64,000 nt of DNA from Ailurus styani (Eukaryota; Chordata; Mammalia; Carnivora; Ailuridae). Within the stretch, counting starts at the first letter, position 1; each line of letters opens with the position of its first letter. The notes under the pieces were generated by a model. That model had not been told where the DNA came from, searched no databases, and was given only the letters and a program-made list of their open reading frames with translations. The translations under genes and the position numbers were made by a program. This document shows, piece after piece, positions 11,301-21,480 of this stretch. Where the stretch lies: assembly GCA_002007465.1 (NCBI GenBank), contig LNAC01000728.1, positions 372,001-436,000 of the forward strand. Reading direction: 5' to 3'.

Positions 11301-12560
11301 GTGAGGCTTCCAAAGCGTCCAAACCCACTTTCCTGCCTTGTGCCCTTGCCTCCTCCTGAAAGAGAACACACGTCGACGGCTCTTTCCTTCTTAATTAAGC
11401 CCGACCCACAGCTGCCCCATAGGACCCCCTCCAGAGGGGGAGAATGCACAGGAAATGCACAGCGGAAAAGCCAGGGTGGACATGCACGTTCCTCTCAAGG
11501 TAAGTCTTGTGTGCAAGAACGATCGTGATTCTACTGGAAGAGTCTTCGGGAGACTTCTAGCACGACCCTCTGGGAGTGCACTGGTCCTGGGGACGGGCCC
11601 ACGTCTACTTGCCAACGGCTCATCGTCCGGCTGCCACAGACCCCCGGGAACGGGTGAAGGTGTGAACCGCTCCGTTACGTGTCAGACGCATTATTTAGGG
11701 TCTGGTCGGCTCAGGAGCCAAGCATGTTTCCACTTTGTTTTCAGAAGGCCTGACAAAGGCCCCAGGATGTTGTTTTGTTTACATCTCGCCACCTGCGCAC
11801 TCTCTCCCTGAAAGCCGAACCTCCACTCGGAGATCAAAGGGCAGTTAAGTGGAACTGGAAGAAAGATCTCTCCACCCCCAGCCCTGAGCTTTCACTCCAA
11901 CTGCAGAGGGCTGCATGTTGTCAGATTTATAGCTTCATGTGTGAACACGGTCACAAAAACCAACAAAAATAGCCCCACGCCGTGGTTTTCTAGCCATTCA
12001 GACCCTTTGCCACACACCGGAGGGTTGGTCTCAGTCTAGCTGTGAAGGGACATTTCTGTGAGCTCTCAAGATACCGGTTACCCTATCTGTCTTGATTTTT
12101 CCTTCTTGAATCATTTTTCTATTCCATACATTTGAAACATTTTCTATCAAAATATTTTTCCCTCTGATATTCCCAGCCAATAAAGTCAGTAGGGGAGAGA
12201 GTGACTGAGGACAAGGAGAGTGATGTTGTAGAAAGACAGATGTCACTTGTTGAGGATAATGGAATAAGAAAGAGGCCTTGGGTCATGGAACATTCTGGGA
12301 ACACTCACTCTGGGCAGTAGGGTCTCATAGAGCCCAAAGAGCTAATATTCTTGGACTAATCTTCACGCCATATTTGTTAAGAACATATTGAATACCTCTG
12401 GTGTGGCAGATCTTATGCAGAGATTGCATGAATACTTGAATACCATTTCTACCTTAGTCAAGGAGAACCGATGATTGTAGCACAATCTGACTCATATCTG
12501 CTGAAACAGAGGTACAAATAACCCACTGAAAAAACCTTGTGGACAGAAGCAATTGTTCTT
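11301..12560. other. Repeat-poor CpG-island shoulder
   Basis: CpG remains frequent to about 11720 (14 by hand count in 11521-11700), then falls to background. The best feature is the splice-donor-like CAAGGTAAGT at 11496-11505. A pair of frames (11301-11528 +, 11391-11615 -) overlap in antisense and have no recognised domain. Confidence 0.35.
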
Positions 12561-12567
12561 TCAAGAA

Positions 12568-12860
12568 AGAAGTCTGCTCTGGTTTCGATGTTTGTGCTCC
12601 CCAAAGTTTAGGTGTTAAAACCTAAACCTTAAGGGGATGTTAGTAGGAAGTGGAATCTGGCTCTGAGGTCATGTAAGCGGAGCTCTCTTAAATGGGACTA
12701 GTATCCTTATAAAAGAGGTTCCAGAGAGATCTTCTCCCCTTACCCCATGGTGAGGACACAGCAAGAAGTTTGCTGTCTTCAGTGTGGAGGAGGACCTTCA
12801 CCTGGACACGCCAGTGCCCTGCTCTTGGACTTCCACCCTCTAGAATGCAGCCTGAATGGA
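12568..12860 (+). mobile_element. Probable MaLR-class LTR fragment
   Basis: Blocks in order resemble MST/MLT-type LTRs: 'ctggtttcgatgtttgtgct', 'gttaaaacctaaacctta', 'gaggtcatgtaagcggagc', 'ccttataaaagaggttcc' (a TATA-like box at about 12709), 'catggtgaggacacagcaag' and 'ctcttggacttccaccct'. The 3' end is not preserved. The family name is tentative. No internal retroviral region accompanies it. Confidence 0.5.
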
Positions 12861-12869
12861 CGAAGGCAG

Positions 12870-13135
12870 GGGGCATGGCAAGGAAAGTGCTTGGGAAGTC
12901 CTAACAGGAGTCTGCCAGATGAAACAGGTGAATGGGAAGAAAGGAGATTCCAAGAAGAGGGAATTATAAAAATTATAAAAACAAAAGTGCAGTTGATATC
13001 TGCATTAATGCTGCCTCGTGTGATGTGGCTGGATCACAAGGAACTGTGGTGAGAACCTGAAAAGAATCTTAAACAAGAGCACTCATGGCTTCCTAATTTG
13101 TTACTTTCCTTTCCCCTGGAGAAGCTGTAATGGAC
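12870..13135. other. No recognised feature
   Basis: Unique-looking sequence. A frame at 12747-13052 starts inside the LTR-like fragment and has no recognised domain. Confidence 0.4.
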
Positions 13136-13139
13136 TGAG

Positions 13140-13330
13140 ATGCAGAGGGTCTTTGCTTTGAGTCAGTCTTCTCGGTTTCTTAGACTTGTGACCTGGGACA
13201 AATCACTTAACCTCTCCAGACCTCAGCCTCTTCCTCTGAAATATGCAGAAAATAAGTTACCACCAGAGAAAAGCAGAGGTGAGGCTCAAATGGAGACAAG
13301 GTATGAGAAAGCCCTTCTACACAGTATCGG
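13140..13330 (+). mobile_element. MIR element
   Basis: Clear core: 'gacttgtgacctgggacaaa', 'tcacttaacctctccagacc', 'tcagcctcttcctctgaaa'. It extends about 60 bp into the 5' part. Confidence 0.75.
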
Positions 13331-13449
13331 ACTAGGTCTACCAAGGCCCCCAGTCACGTGATCCAGGGGACCCTACACATTACAATGAAAGGGGTTCAGG
13401 TCAGCCTTCCACTGCCTTGAATTTAGAAAAACTCCCAGTAGTTCCACCC

Positions 13450-13570
13450 ATATGATTCTGAGCACACCAAAACATTTCCCCAGGCCTTATTTTCCTCATC
13501 TATAAAACAGAAGTGGAAGGACCAGGATTGATTTCTAAGGTCTCTTCCGGTTTAGATTTCCAAGGACAGA
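13450..13570 (+). mobile_element. MIR-like fragment
   Basis: Shows 'ccttattttcctcatctata', 'aaacagaagtggaagg' and 'tttctaaggtctcttccgg'. The last block is seen in MIR-related tRNA-SINE variants that end in aggtcccttccagctct. The subfamily is not assigned. Confidence 0.55.
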
Positions 13571-13659
13571 GTTTAAATCTCACTGGGCAAAAGCTTCAGA
13601 TTCCTGAAGACCTTGTTTAAATCCACCTCCTGGAGTGTAACTGTTATATGTCTGAACAT

Positions 13660-13745
13660 TACAAATTATGAAATATGAAATAAATATATGCATATATACA
13701 TAAACACATGTGAATATATATAGACATGCATGTATATATGTAACT
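13660..13745 (+). repeat. Degenerate AT/CA-rich low-complexity tract
   Basis: Interspersed ATATATA, ACATAAACACATG and TGCATGTATATATG. No pure repeat unit is longer than about 8 bases. Confidence 0.7.
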
Positions 13746-15160
13746 CAATTGTTCCAACCAGGGACATTGGTCCAATGCCTGGAGTTTCTCTTTTTCTTTC
13801 AGGATTCAACATTTGGCTCAATTCCAATGTATTCCCGAGTTTCTGAATCTTGTTCCCACAAAGATCTGTCTTCTCTCTCTGGTTAAAAGAAATGTATGCT
13901 GGGCACTCTGCCAAGCACTTGGGGGCCTTGTAGCATTCTGCCGTGACCCCTGGGGTGTACCCCTTCCCTGTCACTGATTGTGGGAGTGAGGGCAGGCCTA
14001 CCATGGATCTGCTGGAGCTAGGCATTGAATTCTGAGGCATGAAAGTCTTACCCGGGCCCAAAAGTGGACTACCCAGATCTGTGCCTCAAGGATCTCAGCC
14101 AACTCTGTTCTGATTCGGATGCACTAGTGCCTTTTGGAGTGGCCCTCAAGAGGGGAGGCCCACCTGCTCTTCCAGGGTGTCCATCGCTAAATACTCTCTC
14201 TCACACTCAAACAGCTCACGGTTTACAAAACACGGTTATGTCCTTGACCTGATGTAGGTCAAATCAGGTGATTAGCATGCAAATAAGTAATCAATTTATA
14301 ATTCATGTGCACATGGAATCCTAGGGGTTATCTTCTGAGGAAATGTCCTCTTCCTGGCCTCCAGTTGTCCTAGAAGGGTCTGGATATACCCTGCCCGAGG
14401 GTAGGGTATTCTTAAACTTAAGGGATAGAAGGGACAGGCGGTGACTTTTGGCAAAATGGAGAAAAACTAAAAGATGGGGAGACTCTATTCTCCCTTTTCA
14501 TGCTCTGTCCTCATCAAAGGATCTTTTCTGTTTCTCCCACAGCCTTCCTCTTCCTCCTGGAAACAACTGCTTTCATGACAAAATTTACTAGTAGTCTCTA
14601 AAGGCTCTTAAAACTCTGACATTTTATGGTTCTATTTGAATTTCATCCAATTTCTTTTCATGAGATGAAGCTTTGGTATTAAGGAGTTTCAGAAATGCTG
14701 GGGTCATTTGGGAGGACAGTTACGGGTTTCCTTACCTAAGCAGATTTTATGGTGGATGTCTTCATGGAAATGGGAGGCATCAGAGAGCCTGGCCATAGAA
14801 CCTGACGGGGGCTGATCATATATAATAAAAGGCTGTCTAGGCCCAGGGAAGGTCCCAAGAAATAGAGCCTCCTTCTGGAGAGACACAGCTCCTCTGATGA
14901 ACTCCGTGCAGCAAAACAGACACAACTCTGAATCGATGAGCAGGAATATGAAGATGAATACTCCATGCCTCTTGGATTTAAGGAGTTCATTCTCCACTGG
15001 TGGAAATAGGCACAGGAATAGATAATTTTAATAAAATATTCTAAGTGATAGAACAGATGTAAGCAAGAATATTGTGAGAGCACAGAGAAGAACCATTCGG
15101 CCAATCTAGGAATTCAGAAAATATTTCTTGGCTGGAATGAAATCTGTTCACGTTCCATTT
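13746..15160. other. No recognised feature
   Basis: No repeat I can name. Two overlapping minus-strand frames (14704-14997 and 14736-15104) are in different phases of the same DNA and have no recognised domain, so I treat both as chance. Confidence 0.4.
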
Positions 15161-15171
15161 TAAGAGTGTTT

Positions 15172-15208
15172 TTTTGTTGTTGTTTTTTTTTGTTGTTGTT
15201 GTTTTTTA
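15172..15208 (+). repeat. T-rich / (GTT)n low-complexity tract
   Basis: Runs of T with interspersed GTTGTT units. Confidence 0.8.
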
Positions 15209-15234
15209 CAGCATGCTCTTGCCCTTTCTCTCAC

Positions 15235-15355
15235 AATATCCCCACTCCATTCCTGTGAGGGAGTCAGGGAAAGGAGCATCCAACTGATGGATGAGGACAC
15301 TGGGGGAAGGTGAAAAAACCAAGGTTTCACAGCTAGTTAATGGCAGGTAAAAAGA
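15235..15355 (-). mobile_element. Probable MIR fragment, reverse orientation
   Basis: Shows 'ccattcctgtgagggagtca', 'gatgaggacactgggggaa' and 'aaggtttcacagctagttaa', the latter matching the reverse MIR block 'ggtcacacagctagtaa'. Confidence 0.55.
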
Positions 15356-15589
15356 AACTGTATGTTTCTATGCTCTTGAGTGAACTGTCAAGTAGCCAGA
15401 GACTGGATGGAATGATGGTCAGATCTCTAGAGTATTTAGGGCTTAGAGCAAGGAAAAATGATGAAGGAGATAGGATAGTCTGATTGATTTGCTTCAATCA
15501 AAGCTATCCTCTATAGAAAAATATACTCTATTATTCAAAAACATTATCCATGTGGGGTGGGAGAAATGGGTGAAGGAGTTAAAGAGATA

Positions 15590-15848
15590 AAATAAAACTA
15601 AAAATAAAACAAAACAAAAGACCCACAATGCCATTTACAATTGTTCCAAAGAAAATGAAATATGCATTTATTAATCTCATACCAACCTCTGTGCTGCAAT
15701 ACTAAATGCTCAGGAAAGAAATCGAAGAAGACCTACATAAATGGAGAGACATATTATATTCAGGGGTTGGAAGTCTCAACATAGTAAGGATGTCAATTCT
15801 TCCCACATCGGTTTATAGATTTAATGCACTTTCCCTAACTTTTGCCTA
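15590..15848 (+). mobile_element. L1 ORF2 remnant
   Basis: Translation around 15706-15840 reads KEIEEDLHKWRDI followed by LNIVRMSILPTSVYRFNA. This parallels the conserved L1 ORF2 stretch after the reverse transcriptase domain (EI.EDL.KWKDI...RLNIVKMSILPK.IYRFNAI). The upstream part (from about 15600) matches the preceding L1 block as DNA but is out of frame. It is 5'- and 3'-truncated, and the frame continues into an unrelated L2 tail, so the 126-residue frame at 15706-16086 is a chimera of two dead elements and not a gene. Confidence 0.75.
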
Positions 15849-15904
15849 CATGGCATATTCTTGTACATTCTTAAGAACAAAATTCAAAACATCACTGGGC
15901 TCTG

Positions 15905-16085
15905 TTCCCTTGGGCCCTGGATCACAAATCCCTTGGAGCTCCTTCTCAGATAACTACTTGCTCTTTTGCCTGATTATTTCTTTTCCCTACCAGATAGTAT
16001 GGTTCATGAGAACAAGGATGTTATTCTATTTATGTCCCCAGAATCCAAGTGGTAATTGCTTAGCAAATGAACAAATGAGTGGATG
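15905..16085 (+). mobile_element. L2 3'-end fragment
   Basis: Shows 'taccagatagtatggttcatg', 'gagaacaaggatgttattct' and 'tatgtccccagaatccaagt', ending in 'gcttagcaaatgaaca'. This is the L2 3' end with its '...tgaatgaatga' tail in diverged form. Confidence 0.65.
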
Positions 16086-16089
16086 AATA

Positions 16090-17190
16090 GAGAAATGAAC
16101 AACAGTTAGGAGTTAATCTTAAAAAAAAAATAGTGTCAGTGGGTTGCCTCCAACTTCAGCTCCAGGATATAAAGAACTGGGAAAAAGCAGCATTCCCACA
16201 CTAATAATGAAAAAGAGCAGACTATTTTCAGGTTTACAGCATTTTTCAAACCCATCAGAGGATGGAGGTTGCGGAGAGCAGGCTCAGAATCTACGGAGAG
16301 ATAGATGTGAAAGGAAAGAGAAGGTATGAACACGTACTCATCTGGGATAGATTAGGACCAGACATCCACAAAAACAATTCAGCTAGAATGGCTAACAAGT
16401 TTGTAAAGGACAAGTGGGAGCTGATGGGACAGAGAACACCTCTGGGTGGGGGGTGGTCACAGAAATGAGAAGAGTTCACAGTATCTGTCATGTGTGCCAG
16501 GTCATCGTCATGAACCCCCAGGAGGTCCACATGAAAGATCAAAAAGATCTATCATGGTGTAGGTCTAAATGAGAGAAACAACAGCCATACAACAGTGCCA
16601 GGAACCTCTGCTGGAGCCTCCCCTATACGCCCTATATCTAGCTCCACTATGGAATACTGAGGGAGAAGGGCAACCCCACTGCCCTTAGGGTACAGGTGGG
16701 CATACACTGAAGCTGGGGGAAAGGACAGTGGGAAGAAAATGCTAGTCCTGGGAGAAGAACGGACTTATGTGTCAAGCTCACGGTGCAGCCCGCGGAGGGG
16801 CACGGAACAGAAGGGCACCATGCTAAGACCCAGGGACACGGTATATATCTAAGACCAAGCTTTACCTGGAACAACAGAGACCACATTCCACCACCACCAG
16901 CAGCAAGCTAAGAAGTTTAGAATAACGAGTAAGAGGAGAACACTGCTAGAGAGGGATGCATGAGAACAAAACCTTGCAAAGAGACCCTCTCTGAGGTACA
17001 GCACACATGGGAGACCTAAAGCTTGAATCATACAGATATTGCTCTGGTTAACCACATGCCACCCTAGCACAAAGCATCTCTAGAGGAATGTGAAGAATGT
17101 GGTGCACTGAGTGAAAGCAAAGCAAAAATAGTAGCACTCAGAAACAGTCAAGTATATTTTCTTTTTTAGAGTAGATAGAACATTTACCAT
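16090..17190. other. Unclassified, possibly old L1 5' region
   Basis: GC and purine content are higher than in neighbouring DNA. Frames at 16262-16468 (+) and 16291-16542 (-) overlap antisense. The position just upstream of an L1 ORF2 remnant makes an old L1/HAL1 5' segment plausible, but no diagnostic block is clear. Confidence 0.3.
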
Positions 17191-17194
17191 GGTA

Positions 17195-17425
17195 AGTACA
17201 GAGAGTTCAACTGGCAAATTCTACCGAAATTGAAGGAAGAAAAAAACCAGCCATTCTACACAACTTTTTTCCCCAATATACAAACAGAAAGAACACTTTC
17301 CAACTCATTTTACCAGGCCAGGATTATCCTACTATGAAAGCCAAATAAAGGCATTACAAGAGAAGAAAGCTACAGAGAAATATCCCCCATTAATATAGAA
17401 GCAAAATCCTCAAAAGAAAAAAAAA
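17195..17425 (+). mobile_element. L1 ORF2 reverse-transcriptase remnant
   Basis: Matches the L1 ORF2 block that encodes F.N..EEA.ITLIPKP.KD...K.NYRPISL.NIDAKI: here 'ccaactcattttaccaggcc', 'aggattatcctactatgaaa', 'gcattacaagagaag', 'aaagctacagagaaatatcc' and 'tagaagcaaaatcctcaa'. Frameshifts and a short length make it non-functional. Confidence 0.7.
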
Positions 17426-17749
17426 TACATATAACACTTCTGCCATAAATCTAATTTTTTTCCAAAATAAAAAGTTGTAAAAGTGGTATCAGTATGTTTA
17501 GAACTCACTATGAAACTCCCCCATTAAACAGAGCTTTCTTAAATCTTGCAGTGGAAATCTTAAATTAATATCTGAATTTGACCCTTTAGCCAAGGTTACA
17601 TAGGTAACATATGGTAAAGGAAGAAGAAATCTGGCAGGTAAACTTCTATCAAGTGATCAAAACTAATATCATCAGATGCTACACATTTTAATTGTTGCCA
17701 CCTGATAGGATAAAATAGAAGACATAAGTGTCACTTCTGGAACATTTCT

Positions 17750-18030
17750 ATCAAAAAATATGGTCTGAATCTACTTAAACCCAACTCCAGAGGCATTCTT
17801 CAAAATAACTGACTTGCAGTCTTCAAAAATATCAAACTCATTATGGTTGAGGAAAGGTTGAAGAACATTGTGAAGAAAACTAAAATCGATGTGCAGTTCT
17901 GGACAGAATCCTTTTTCTGAAAGGGATGGATTTGGTTAATTAGTGAAATTTGAATATATTTATAGGAACATATTTAGGGAAGAATAGTGCATCATGTTAG
18001 CAATGTGCTCTCTGATGGTTTAAACTGTTC
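17750..18030 (+). mobile_element. Old L1M-type 3' repeat, copy 1
   Basis: Blocks 'cttgcagtcttcaaaaatat', 'gaggaaaggttgaagaacat', 'tagtgaaatttgaatatatt' and 'tttagggaagaatagtgca' occur in the same order as the copy at 49.9-50.3 kb, which begins 'ctgtagtcttcaaaaatgtc'. I take both to be an ancient L1-class 3' region. The subfamily is not assigned. Confidence 0.5.
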
Positions 18031-18036
18031 TTCTTG

Positions 18037-18140
18037 GGGCTCCTGGGGGGGTCAGTTGGTTAAGCATCTGACTCTTGATCTCAGCTGAGGTCTTGATATC
18101 AGGGTCATGAGTTCAAGCCCTGCGGTGGGCTCCACACTAA
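18037..18140 (+). mobile_element. Old CAN-SINE, 3'-truncated
   Basis: The tRNA-Lys-derived head reads 'ggggctcctgggggggtcag' then 'ttggttaagcatctgactct'. It continues through 'gaggtcttgatatcaggg' and 'gttcaagccctgcggtgggc' and stops at 'tccacacta'. The B-box-like GTTCAAGCCC is intact. The CT-rich body and A-tail are missing. Confidence 0.85.
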
Positions 18141-18143
18141 GTG

Positions 18144-18179
18144 TAGGTCATATTAGTCAGCTAGGTCATATTAGTCAAC
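18144..18179 (+). repeat. 18-bp tandem duplication beside a SINE
   Basis: Two near-perfect adjacent copies of taggtcatattagtcagc (the second ends -aac) directly follow the truncated SINE. Confidence 0.85.
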
Positions 18180-18303
18180 TTAAAGGAGCTCACAATGACC
18201 AAATCTGGATAATTTGAACAATAAAATAAATAATGATAATAATATAGTATAACCTATAGGATAAAATAAATATCCAGGACCCCATGCTTAAATAGAAAGA
18301 TGA

Positions 18304-18305
18304 TT

Positions 18306-18347
<42 letters not shown>
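18304..18347 (+). repeat. (GATA)n microsatellite, about 10 units
   Basis: Continuous GATA repeat. A minus-strand frame across it (18190-18423) reads SIYLSIYLSIY and is an artefact. Confidence 0.95.
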
Positions 18348-18589
18348 GAAAAGGAACATTTTTTAGAGTCCCACTGAATAAATATAGGAAGAATGATGGA
18401 AATATAAAATCAACATTTGGCAAACAGGATAAATAATTAATTAAAGAAAAGAACTATTACATGGCACAGAAGATTCTTTATCACTCTGGGACCATAACTT
18501 GTATTAACCTTAAGCTGAATTTTCAGATGTTGTATATTTATTACAATATGCCAAATATTAGTATCTATTTAAGAGGTGTTACTTTTATT

Positions 18590-18706
18590 CATTCATCTAT
18601 AAACAGCTATGGTGAGTGCTGTGAACTGTGTAAGACTGATGATTCACAGACCTGTACCTCTGCAACAAACAATACATTATATGTTAATTTAAAAAAATAA
18701 AAAAAG
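18590..18706 (+). mobile_element. Carnivoran L1 3'-end fragment
   Basis: Shows 'tatggtgagtgctgtgaact', 'gactgatgattcacagacct' and 'caatacattatatgttaatt' then an A-rich tail. This parallels the L1 3' ends at 24.5 kb and 37.5 kb ('gagcactgggtg...aatcac...tatatgtta'). Confidence 0.75.
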
Positions 18707-19060
18707 TCCTAAAAATTTTTTTCAAAAAAATAAGCCCAGAGTTTGGAGATTCTCTTGAAAACTGTTGAAATGTGTGTTTCCATAAAGAAATCAAAACAGG
18801 AAAATAAATAGTTTTGAAAATAATGAAATAGAAAACATTTTAGTAAATACTTAAACTGATATAACTCATGTTTGATGCAATGCTTTTGAGATAGTCCTTT
18901 TTTAAAAAAGTTGTATGAAATATGAAGGAACTACAAGTAATAAAAACATTATTGATATGGTAATTCAACAAAGGAGTTATGGAGTACAGATCTTACTGTA
19001 CATAGATTTCAGTGATCCGAAGAATATGTGAAGTCTAGAAATCTTCACACTATTAGAAGA
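18707..19060. other. No recognised feature
   Basis: AT-rich sequence without identifiable repeats. Confidence 0.4.
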
Positions 19061-19064
19061 GCAG

Positions 19065-19285
19065 CTATCTTGAATGAATACTTACTATGTGTTTTGCATG
19101 GCATTAAGTATTCTATGTATGTTGTTCTCATATAATAATCACAACTCAAGTTCATTCATCTCCAATTTGGTAGTGAGGAAACCACAGCTTAGGGAAGTTC
19201 ATTATCTTGCCCAAAGCTACCCATCTTGCATGTGGCCAAACCAGTATTTGTAACCAGATCTGTCCAGCACCAAAGCCTTTGCTCA
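19065..19285 (-). mobile_element. MIR element, reverse orientation
   Basis: Nearly full-length reverse MIR: 'aatacttactatgtgttttg', 'catataataatcacaact', 'gaggaaaccacagcttaggg', 'cttgcccaaagctaccc', 'ccagtatttgtaaccagat' and 'ccagcaccaaagcctttgctc'. Confidence 0.8.
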
Positions 19286-19289
19286 AAAA

Positions 19290-20305
19290 CAAAACAAAGA
19301 AAATCCAACACCTTCATATGCTAACGTTTCACCAGCAAAGTTAAAGCATCAGTCATGCAGCCTTATTCCTGCAGAACCATTATAAAAATTATAAAAGCGG
19401 TAATCTTTACTTAAGAACTCATTATTGTAGCAGTAGGAAATTACATATAAAGTTTGAGCCAAATCTGGACTTTATTAGGGGAATGTGTCATCAGAGAAGC
19501 TAAAAATCCCCTCCACAACTTTATGTTTAGTAGAGAGATGCTCAACAAGAGAACAAGGCACAGTCTCACTGTTTATGCTTCTTCAAATGAATTCCCTGCA
19601 TTTTTCTGCCGTGTGACAAAGTCATGAAAATAGAGTGTTATGATTCAGTTAGGAAATGGATGATATCTCTACTGTCTGTTTTCCTTCCTGTCCATCTTTT
19701 TGGATTTAAATGAAACAACCACCTCATGTCTGTAGCCCAAATGTTTGAAAACAATGGTCAAGGTGAGTGAAACTTCCTGGTACTGAAAATATCACAAAGG
19801 AAAGCAAATAGAGAAAGCCATGGATGCAGATATGACATAAAAGGTCATCTAACCTGGTCCATCTGTGTCATCTTCAGGTGGAGTGTGCAGCAGCCCAAAG
19901 ATTTCAATAGTAAGTGCTTGCAAAGAGGATATCTGGATGAATGAACGTGAAGCCTGGAAATTTCCACAAAGGAGATGAGAAGACTTTATATCCAGCCAGT
20001 TGAGGCTTCTATTTGACCTCATTTGCTCTGACTTCCAACAGTGTGGCCTATTTGGTTTGCAGAGCTATTTGTTGATTGTGGATCTGAAATATAACTTGCT
20101 CTAGAGTTGGAAGGAAACACATAGGAAACCAAGGTCAGTGTACTGTCTCTCTCTCACTAGATTTATTTGTCTGGATCTCAGTCAATGGCAGCTGAGAACT
20201 GGGCCATGGACAAAAGTTTTGACAAGGCAGAGAACACCATGAGAAATTCGTCATGTAGATGGTGGGTATAATTTTAAAGATTTTTCAGCAGGAGTTAAAA
20301 ACTAC
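19290..20305. other. No recognised feature
   Basis: No repeat or exon recognised. A CAAGGTGAGT donor-like site near 19760 is isolated. Confidence 0.4.
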
Positions 20306-20309
20306 TTTA

Positions 20310-20540
20310 TAGCTTTAGCAAGTGATATATGTCATTCTATTAGTTTTCCATTCATTAAAACTTTTGCTATATTTCAGTGGGGCAGGGGGTATGCATTGTT
20401 CTACCTAAAAGATACCAGGTCTACNTAGCTTTAGCAAGTGATATATGTCATTCTATTAGTTTTCCATTCATTAAAACCTTTGCTATATTTCAGTGGGGCA
20501 GGGGGTATGCATTGTTCTACCTAAAAGATACCAGGTCTAC
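20310..20540. repeat. Direct 115-bp duplication around a one-base N gap
   Basis: Copy A is 20310-20424, the N is at 20425 and copy B is 20426-20540. The copies are the same length and differ at a single site, T20362 versus C20478. The frame at 20377-20628 runs across the N and repeats itself for this reason. It looks like overlapping contig ends joined without merging, not a genomic tandem. Confidence 0.95.
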
Positions 20541-20879
20541 AATCATCCTATCTACCCTCAATGCCTTAAGAAAGATATCTAAGAGAATATTTCAACTTAT
20601 GTTAATTTTAACCACAAATAAAATGTGAAATCAAAATCTGAACAGGTAGCATTGATGTCCAAAAAGGCAGTACAAGTTTTCACTATTATACCCTGGCATG
20701 ACTGCAAGCCCTAGCAAGTCCTGAACTTCACTCACACCATATTAATAATTACACTCCCCTATGGAGAGAACCACATCGAATTCTTTGTGTGACAGTGGTG
20801 GCAGTTAAATCTTTGAAAAAGGCATTTGATAAAGAACCACTGTAGATCCTAGTGGCTTAGTAGACTCTAAAAGACATCA
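20541..20879. other. No recognised feature
   Basis: Unique-looking sequence after the duplicated gap. Confidence 0.4.
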
Positions 20880-21480
20880 AAACATTTGATTTTTCTCACA
20901 AGACATTACTTTTCAAGGTAACGGGTATGTGGCTGACACCATGCGTTTATTTTTAATTAACATTTTCTCTCATTTCCTTTACCACCTCTCCTGCTCCACT
21001 CTTCACCTGAGCCAAGGGGGTAAATACGGGCTAATGACTCCCATTAGCTTTGTCTTTACAAACATCAAATTGATGAGCAGACACCCCAAATCCTTCATTA
21101 GGGGGGTCATAAACTGAAAGAGCTCTTTGATTATAATATGATGAAAGATTTATTAACAAACATGTATTCAGCTAAATCATAGTATTGGCAGGTTTATGAG
21201 ATTGTCTCTCCCCAGCTGACAGGTGGGGACTGCAGGCTGCTGTGGGAATGAAAACACTAAATCTGTTAGTATACTACATAATGATCTAATTACTGCCCGA
21301 CGGAGGGCCGCACAAGGGTCTAGAAGTTCAGAAAGTTTCTTTGGGTTTGCTAAGTCCTAACGCACAAAGAATAAACGTGAACCATCATTTAGGGCACAAA
21401 AATAAAATATGTTAAATAAAATGGAACAAACGAGGATTTCACAGAAGGCATGTAGTCAAGTGACTTATCTAAAAATAGTA
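20880..21480. promoter_or_regulatory. Candidate conserved noncoding element
   Basis: About 600 bp with no recognised repeat and with clustered transcription-factor-type cores: TAATTAA at about 20954, ATTAG near 21042, E-boxes CAGCTG (21213) and CAGGTG (21220) four bases apart, and TAATTA at 21287. The texture resembles a developmental enhancer. This is inference, since no alignment is available. The frame at 20929-21117 is 62 residues with no recognised domain. Confidence 0.3.

Noticed and set aside
10931..11359. 142-residue frame in the CpG island (+) and a 105-residue frame antisense to it
   Set aside because: Both strands are open and rich in Pro, Arg, Ser and Ala, as expected from GC-rich DNA. 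No domain was recognised. Kept as a possible non-coding first exon only.
12568..12860. Endogenous retrovirus with internal coding region
   Set aside because: Only an LTR-like fragment is visible. No gag, pol or env-type sequence was recognised near it or near the LTR-like pieces at 44.6 and 53.9 kb.
15706..16086. 126-residue frame that begins with L1 ORF2-like residues
   Set aside because: A fusion of an L1 ORF2 remnant with non-coding L2 sequence. Not a gene.
19755..19770. CAAGGTGAGT splice donor
   Set aside because: Isolated, without a CpG island, an open frame or a partner acceptor. Such matches occur by chance in a window of this length.
20310..20540. True tandem duplication at the four N sites
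   Set aside because: Each is split by exactly one N and the copies differ as alleles do (one SNP, homopolymer length, SINE presence), so overlapping contig ends are more likely.
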